The position numbers and the translations under genes are program-made. Source: Chloroflexota bacterium (GTDB taxonomy: Bacteria > Chloroflexota > UBA6077). From it: a stretch of DNA of 5,528 nt. Position 1 is the stretch's first letter. The number at the start of each line of letters is the position of its first letter. The notes beneath the pieces are model-generated. The model saw only the letters and a list, made by a program, of their open reading frames with translations. It searched no databases and was not told the origin of the DNA. The stretch covers positions 1 to 5,528 of the forward strand of contig JAJZQR010000337.1 in assembly GCA_021806765.1 (NCBI GenBank). The letters run 5' to 3'. Shown one piece after another: positions 1 through 5,528 of this stretch.

Positions 1-216
1 TTGCACCATAAGGGGAAGCGGGCTTGATAAGGGTGAAGGGATGTGTCAGCAACTTGGGGACGGCTGCCTGGAAACCGTCATTCCCGCTTCCGCGGGAATC
101 CAGCCTCCCGGCGTGGTTAATGGATTCCCGCTTTCGCGGGAATGACGATGGGGTGCCCCACCCCTACAAGGGATTCCTTCCTGCGGCCGTCGCCAAGACG
201 CTCCCTTATGGTGCAA
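1..216. repeat. Nested inverted-repeat element, MITE-like, possibly cut by the window edge
   Basis: Three sets of inverted arms share roughly one centre. The outer arms are a perfect 14-bp pair: TTGCACCATAAGGG at 1-14 and its reverse complement at 203-216. The middle arms are 53-67 and 183-197, with 13 of 15 positions pairing plus one G-T wobble. The innermost is the REP-like pair at 76-147. The left side carries about 33 more bases between outer and middle arms than the right side, so the element is not symmetrical. No transposase gene is visible, and the only reading frames here are the usual chance translations of such repeats. This fits a non-autonomous element or a mosaic of smaller repeats. 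The left boundary and any target duplication cannot be judged because the arm begins at base 1. Confidence 0.55.
76..147. repeat. Pair of REP-like palindromes in inverted orientation
   Basis: Two copies of a 20-bp unit ATTCCC-N8-GGGAAT lie at 80-99 and 124-143. Each can form its own hairpin, an 8-bp ATTCCCGC/GCGGGAAT stem with a 4-base loop (TTCC or TTTC). The copies are also inverted relative to each other: 76-87 pairs perfectly with 136-147, and 92-102 with 121-131, leaving only a 4-base internal loop and an 18-base spacer. The region can therefore fold as two small hairpins or one long one. The unit matches the consensus known as dRS3 in Neisseria, and similar sequences occur as dispersed repeats in many unrelated bacteria. 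No T-run follows, so a simple intrinsic terminator is unlikely. Confidence 0.85.
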
Positions 217-238
217 TTTCAGTCTTCCTCCAACAAAA

Positions 239-267
239 TTGACACCCCTGCGGCGTACGTTTAAGAT
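239..267 (+). promoter_or_regulatory. Predicted sigma-70-type promoter for alaS
   Basis: A perfect -35 hexamer TTGACA (239-244) is followed after exactly 17 bases by TAAGAT (262-267), which matches four of the six consensus -10 bases including the key TA...T positions. Transcription would begin near 274-275, leaving a leader of under 30 bases before alaS. That is too short for a T-box or other tRNA-sensing leader. The promoter starts 22 bases beyond the right outer arm of the repeat element. Prediction only. Confidence 0.65.
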
Positions 268-287
268 TCCGGGGATTCTGGCAATGT

Positions 288-295
288 AGGGGGGT
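288..295 (+). promoter_or_regulatory. Ribosome binding site of alaS
   Basis: AGGGGGGT is the only strong purine run ahead of the gene and ends about 7 bases before the GTG at 302. It supports the GTG start, after which the protein reads TGDEIRKAFLDFF, the normal beginning of the family. Confidence 0.6.
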
Positions 296-301
296 CTACC
301 T

Positions 302-2926
<2,625 letters not shown>

Positions 2927-2959
2927 GAGTGCCGTTCCGCAATTCCTGCCCTACGGATT

Positions 2960-2999
2960 CCCTCACTCTCATTGTGACCCTCGAGGAGAGGGGAGAGGA
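2960..2999. repeat. Possible degenerate purine/pyrimidine palindromic repeat carrying the next gene's ribosome site
   Basis: The alaS-to-baseplate-J spacer has a pyrimidine-rich half (CCCTCACTCTC, 2960-2970) and a purine-rich half (2983-2999), with the 8-bp palindrome CCTCGAGG (2979-2986) between them. It resembles a worn copy of the dispersed CCCTCTCCCTCGAGGGAGAGGG-type spacer repeat I recall from many environmental genomes. The arms pair poorly here, so calling it a repeat is tentative. No T-run follows, so it is not a good terminator for alaS. Confidence 0.3.
2984..2999 (+). promoter_or_regulatory. Ribosome binding site deciding the start of the baseplate-J protein
   Basis: A purine run (AGGAGAGGGGAGAGGA) ends about 8 bases before ATG 3007. 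The competing in-frame GTG at 2929 has its only AGGAG overlapping the start codon itself, which cannot work as a Shine-Dalgarno. This favours ATG 3007. Confidence 0.7.
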
Positions 3000-3006
3000 T
3001 GGTTCC

Positions 3007-4497
3007 ATGCCACGCTGGGGCGATGAAGTAATAACCATCGACCGCTCCGACACACTACAGAGCTTCCTGGCCAAACTGGAGAGCACGGCTGCGACCATGC
3101 CGGTAGTGGTTCTGTCCCCCGACTGCCGCGTCGCCGATAGCCCCCTTACTTACCGGCTGATGGTCCGAGTCTCGGAGCGGTTCGCCATACCCCTGGCCGT
3201 GGTGACCGGAAACCCTGCCTGGCGGCAGCTGGCGAGGGAGCATGGTCTCCGCTGCTTCTCCTCCCTGGGCGCCCTTCGGCGAGCACGACGCGGATCGGCT
3301 CTCTCCTCCACGGAGGAATGGGCAGACGCGCTGCTGTCCACCCTGCACCCATCCTCTTTCAAGCAGGTGTGGCCTGTAGCAGGGACCCTTATCCTGGCCC
3401 TGAGCGCCGTCACCTTCTTCGTCGTCCCCGTCATGAAGGTGACGCTCCAGGCGCCGGCGGAGATGGTCACTCGGAACGTAACCGTGAAGGTGGACGTGGG
3501 CACTGCTCGAGTAGACGCCGACTCCGCGACCATCCCCGGCCGGATTATCGAGCATCGCTTCACGGTTGCCGACTTCATCGATACCACCGGTAACAAGAAT
3601 GTCGGGAAGGATCCCGCCAAAGGCGAAGTGACCGTCCTGAACAACAGCACGTTCCCAGTCACGATCCCCTCTGGCACCGCGCTGTCCTCCGCCTCGGGCG
3701 TGAAGTTCACCACCACGGCGGCCACCACGGTCGGACCTTTCGTTCCCTCGGGAAGCCCACAGCCCGCCGGCGCACCGGCGGCAGGAGTTGGAGTCGGGGT
3801 AAAGATCCCGGTGGTGGCCGCGGAACCGGGTGAGAAGGGCAACGTCCCGGCTCTGGCCATCAGCAGGATCGAGGGGGATGCTTTCCGAGGGCTGACGGTG
3901 GTCAACGAGCAGCCCCTCACCGGTGGGACAGAAGCCAAGGTCCGATCGGTCTCGGCCGAGGATCGAGCGAAACTGAAGGAAGCTCTCTTCCAGAAGGCCC
4001 AGACCCAGTCCCTTTCGGAGTTGACCGTGAGGGTAGGTCAATCGGAATCGCTGATCCCCAACTCCATGCAGGTACAGATCGACGGGGAAGACTACGACAA
4101 GGCGCAGGACGAGGAGGGCGATAAGCTGAAGGGTACGGTGTACGTGGTGGCCAGCGGTATGGCTTTTGCCAACCAGGACTTGAACGGCGTCGTCGAGAGC
4201 GATTGGAAGAAATCGACCCCCAAGGACTACCGCGCGTTGCCGGGTAACCTGGCTCTCGCCGCTCCGGAGGTGGTCGATGCTGGGCCCCGAACGGCGAAGC
4301 TAACGGTGCGGGTGACAGGCCGAGCGGAGCCGGTGGTAGAGGTGGGTCGATTGAGCGAGTTGCTCCGGGGTGCCTCGCTTTCCGACGCTCGGACGAAGCT
4401 GGCCAGCCTGCAGGGGGGATTCCGGCTTGAGCAGGTCGAGATCTGGCCCGTGTGGGCGCCGCGAGCATACAGGATAGAGGTGCAGACCGTTCAGTGA
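3007..4497 (+). CDS. Membrane-anchored baseplate J-like domain protein
   Basis: This 496-residue protein has three parts. Residues 1-100 form a soluble alpha/beta domain (VVVLSPDC, IPLAVVTGNPAWRQLAREHGL) of unknown activity. One hydrophobic helix spans about 121-143. A long, probably extracytoplasmic, beta-rich region follows, in which 204-300 match the baseplate J-like pattern: GEVTVLNNSTFPVTIPSGT, then GVKFTTT, then AEPGEKGNVPAL. A Pro/Ala/Gly linker lies inside it (about 245-262). After the helical VSAEDRAKLKEALFQKA segment comes more beta structure and a small C-terminal domain (445-496) ending in PVWAPRAYRIEV. Arginines before the helix favour an inside N-terminus. In phages and contractile injection systems this fold builds the baseplate wedge, but no tail, sheath or tube gene is nearby and the membrane helix argues against a phage role. 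Similar stand-alone proteins occur in Chloroflexota. An extension to GTG 2929 would add 26 unlike residues without a Shine-Dalgarno. The stop overlaps ruvX, so the two are probably co-translated. Function is unknown. Confidence 0.85.
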   Translation: MPRWGDEVITIDRSDTLQSFLAKLESTAATMPVVVLSPDCRVADSPLTYRLMVRVSERFAIPLAVVTGNPAWRQLAREHGLRCFSSLGALRRARRGSALSSTEEWADALLSTLHPSSFKQVWPVAGTLILALSAVTFFVVPVMKVTLQAPAEMVTRNVTVKVDVGTARVDADSATIPGRIIEHRFTVADFIDTTGNKNVGKDPAKGEVTVLNNSTFPVTIPSGTALSSASGVKFTTTAATTVGPFVPSGSPQPAGAPAAGVGVGVKIPVVAAEPGEKGNVPALAISRIEGDAFRGLTVVNEQPLTGGTEAKVRSVSAEDRAKLKEALFQKAQTQSLSELTVRVGQSESLIPNSMQVQIDGEDYDKAQDEEGDKLKGTVYVVASGMAFANQDLNGVVESDWKKSTPKDYRALPGNLALAAPEVVDAGPRTAKLTVRVTGRAEPVVEVGRLSELLRGASLSDARTKLASLQGGFRLEQVEIWPVWAPRAYRIEVQTVQ

Positions 4498-4925
4498 GAG
4501 TGCTGGCCCTAGACGTGGGAGACCGGCGAATAGGTGTTGCCCTCAGCGATCCTACCGGCACCATCGCATCCCCTCTCACGATTCTTCATCGCGTGGCCGA
4601 GAGAAAGGACCTGGAGGCCATCTCCGCCCTCATCGCCGAGCATGCGGTGGAACAAGTCGTAGTCGGATTGCCCAGGACTCTGCGGGGGGAGTTGGGGCCC
4701 CAGGCCCAGCGAGTGATGCGCTTCGCCCAGCACCTGGCCGAAGCGGTTCAGGTTCCGGTAGTGTACTGGGACGAGCGGCATTCCACCGTCGACGCTGAAC
4801 GGATCATCAGGACCCGCGAGCGGGCCCGTGGTCGGGGCGGCCGGACCGCGGTAGACGATGTGGCCGCAGCGGTAATCCTTCAGAGTTACCTGGATAGCCC
4901 CAAGAATCACCCGGAAATGGCGTAG
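4494..4925 (+). CDS. ruvX: RuvX/YqgF family RNase H-fold nuclease (putative Holliday junction resolvase)
   Basis: This 143-residue protein is typical in length for a family with an RNase H fold. Family members are linked to 16S rRNA 5'-end processing and have been proposed as Holliday junction resolvases. All family signatures are present: LALDVGDRRIGVALSD near the N-terminus with acidic D7, VVVGLPRTLRGELGPQAQRV at 55-74, WDERHST at 92-98 and VDDVAAAVILQSYL at 120-133 with D121/D122 as metal-site candidates. The basic stretch RERARGRGGR precedes the last motif. The start GTG 4494 shares GTGA with the stop of the upstream gene, so translation is probably coupled. An AGAGG at 4476-4480 lies a little far upstream (13 bases). 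GTG 4500 is an in-frame alternative that would cost two residues, and GTG 4452 would add 14 residues with no family resemblance. It acts in the cytoplasm. Confidence 0.96.
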   Translation: MRVLALDVGDRRIGVALSDPTGTIASPLTILHRVAERKDLEAISALIAEHAVEQVVVGLPRTLRGELGPQAQRVMRFAQHLAEAVQVPVVYWDERHSTVDAERIIRTRERARGRGGRTAVDDVAAAVILQSYLDSPKNHPEMA

Positions 4926-4941
4926 GGCAGGGCCTCTTAGT

Positions 4942-4970
4942 TGTCACCCTGAGCGATAGCGAAGGGTCTC
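4942..4970. repeat. Dispersed-type repeat with CCCTGAGCGATAGCGAAGGG core
   Basis: The sequence begins TGTCACCCTGAGCG and ends AGCGAAGGGTCTC. It closely resembles the short CCTGAGCG-AGCGAAGG repeat I recall from intergenic regions of many environmental bacteria. ACCCT (4946-4950) and AGGGT (4963-4967) can pair as a 5-bp stem around a 12-base loop. It begins 16 bases after the ruvX stop and has no T-run. Confidence 0.65.
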
Positions 4971-4981
4971 CACGCACGGGC

Positions 4982-5009
4982 GTAGAGACGCGACATGTCG
5001 CGTCTCTAC
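4982..5009. repeat. Perfect 28-bp palindrome
   Basis: GTAGAGACGCGACA (4982-4995) is followed immediately by its exact reverse complement (4996-5009), giving 14-bp arms with no spacer. As RNA it would fold into a hairpin with a small loop opened at the centre. Similar GTAGAGACG...CGTCTCTAC palindromes are repeated in cyanobacterial and Chloroflexota genomes. No poly-T follows, so it is classed as a repeat, although it could slow transcription or protect the 3' end of the upstream message. Confidence 0.85.
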
Positions 5010-5024
5010 AGGGAATAGCCCGGC

Positions 5025-5045
5025 GGCGGGGGACAAGCCCCCGCC
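5025..5045. repeat. GC-rich hairpin repeat
   Basis: GGCGGGGG (5025-5032) and CCCCCGCC (5038-5045) form a perfect 8-bp stem around the loop ACAAG. ATAG (5015-5018) and CTAT (5046-5049) could extend it across an asymmetric bulge. It lies 30 bases before mltG with no following T-run. It is the third repeat type in this spacer and may influence mltG expression as a strong leader structure. Confidence 0.7.
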
Positions 5046-5062
5046 CTATAGGAAACAGCACT

Positions 5063-5069
5063 GGAAGGG
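5063..5069 (+). promoter_or_regulatory. Ribosome binding site of mltG
   Basis: GGAAGGG lies 6 bases ahead of ATG 5076, and the coding sequence begins with a typical basic-then-hydrophobic membrane anchor, so the start is well supported. I found no convincing promoter in the spacer. Confidence 0.65.
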
Positions 5070-5075
5070 TCTTCT

Positions 5076-5528
5076 ATGTCTAGCCGTCGAGGGGTTTTGG
5101 CGCTGATATTGACGGTGGTCGCTGTGGTAGCCTTCGCTGTCCTGGCGTTGGGTGGATGGAAGGCGATTCAAGATCCTAAAGGGATAGCCCTCGAGGCGAG
5201 GGACCGTTTCCTGGATAATCCTGCCAACCCCTCGGACAGCTCGAAACACTCCTTCGTGGTCCACGAGGGGGAGAGTGCCGCACGGATTGCCGACCGCCTT
5301 CAGACCGAGGGATTGATCGAGGATGCCCGCTCCTTCCGATGGATGGCGGATCTGCAGGGACTTGCTTCCGACCTCTCCGCCGGCGAGTACGAGTTGTCCC
5401 CCAGCATGAGACCCGGCGAGATCCTGGCGGCCCTGGCTGAGGGAAAGACAAAGGCCAACCCCCTGGTCACCTTCCCGGAGGGCTGGAGGGCGGAGGAGAT
5501 AGCGGAGCGGCTGGCTGCCAGGGGGATC
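5076..5528 (+). CDS. mltG: Endolytic murein transglycosylase MltG (YceG-like), 3' end beyond window
   Basis: Only the first 151 codons are present, and the frame stays open to the last base. MltG is an inner-membrane lytic transglycosylase that cleaves nascent glycan strands and is thought to terminate their elongation. The N-terminus reads MSSRRG followed by a hydrophobic helix at about 6-27, a single anchor with the rest outside the membrane. A LysM-like segment follows at about 59-126 (FVVHEGESAARIADRL, EGLIEDARSF, AGEYELSPSMRPGEILAAL), then VTFPEGWRAEEIAERLAARG (131-150), which is the normal lead-in to the YceG catalytic domain. The catalytic glutamate lies further on and cannot be checked. 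The gene sits 150 bases after ruvX, a pairing also found in Firmicutes, but here the spacer is filled with palindromic repeats. Confidence 0.93.
   Translation, partial: MSSRRGVLALILTVVAVVAFAVLALGGWKAIQDPKGIALEARDRFLDNPANPSDSSKHSFVVHEGESAARIADRLQTEGLIEDARSFRWMADLQGLASDLSAGEYELSPSMRPGEILAALAEGKTKANPLVTFPEGWRAEEIAERLAARGI

Noticed and set aside
24..242. 72-residue + strand reading frame upstream of alaS
   Set aside because: It runs through the repeat element and contains the DSRFRGNDDG-type peptide that arises from translating ATTCCC/GGGAAT repeats. It has no ribosome site or protein-like features.
216..301. T-box leader controlling alaS
   Set aside because: The leader after the predicted promoter is under 30 bases and there is no T-box core or terminator hairpin.
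3055..4041. 328-residue open frame antisense to the baseplate-J gene
   Set aside because: It is a compositional shadow, and the + strand frame carries the recognisable domains.
3007..4497. Prophage tail or contractile injection system locus
   Set aside because: Only one baseplate-J domain is present, attached to a membrane helix and flanked by housekeeping genes, with no sheath, tube, spike or ATPase gene.
4941..4970. Promoter for mltG starting with TTGTCA at 4941
   Set aside because: No acceptable -10 hexamer lies 16-18 bases downstream, and the hexamer belongs to a dispersed repeat.
4982..5045. Rho-independent terminator after ruvX
   Set aside because: Strong hairpins are present but neither is followed by a T-run, so they are listed as repeats.

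Overview
The window is a short stretch of GC-rich bacterial chromosome. It carries four genes, all on the + strand: alaS (alanyl-tRNA synthetase), a membrane-anchored baseplate-J-domain protein, ruvX/yqgF (RNase H-fold nuclease) and the first 151 codons of mltG (endolytic murein transglycosylase). The baseplate-J protein has the architecture I associate with Chloroflexota: an N-terminal alpha/beta domain, one membrane helix, a baseplate-J beta domain and a P-x-W...RI-x-V tail. The spacers hold several families of short palindromic repeats of a kind I recall from Dehalococcoidia/SAR202-like genomes. A Chloroflexota, perhaps Dehalococcoidia, origin is therefore my best guess. It is an inference from protein style and repeats, not from a marker search.

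Layout. Bases 1-216 hold no convincing gene. They consist of nested inverted repeats: 14-bp outer arms at 1-14 and 203-216, imperfect arms at 53-67 and 183-197, and a central pair of REP-like hairpins at 76-147. The set looks like a MITE or composite repeat. A good housekeeping-type promoter follows (TTGACA, 17 bp, TAAGAT at 239-267), then a purine-rich ribosome site and alaS from a GTG at 302. After an 80-base gap the baseplate-J protein starts, most likely at ATG 3007 rather than at the GTG three bases after alaS. Its stop overlaps the ruvX start by four bases. A 150-base spacer packed with three different palindromic repeats separates ruvX from mltG, which runs off the right edge.

How the genes fit together. 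The order alaS - small gene - ruvX - (small gene) - mltG is conserved in Firmicutes, where the first small gene is yrzL/ireB, a regulator tied to PASTA-kinase envelope signalling. Here that position is taken by a membrane protein with an apparently extracytoplasmic baseplate-J domain. It is coupled to ruvX and lies one gene before the cell-wall enzyme MltG. A cell-envelope role is a reasonable hypothesis, but the sequence does not prove it. I see no CRISPR array, phage cassette, toxin-antitoxin pair, tRNA or rRNA. Most of the window is ordinary core genome, and the less-explained parts are the baseplate-J gene and the repeat-filled spacers.
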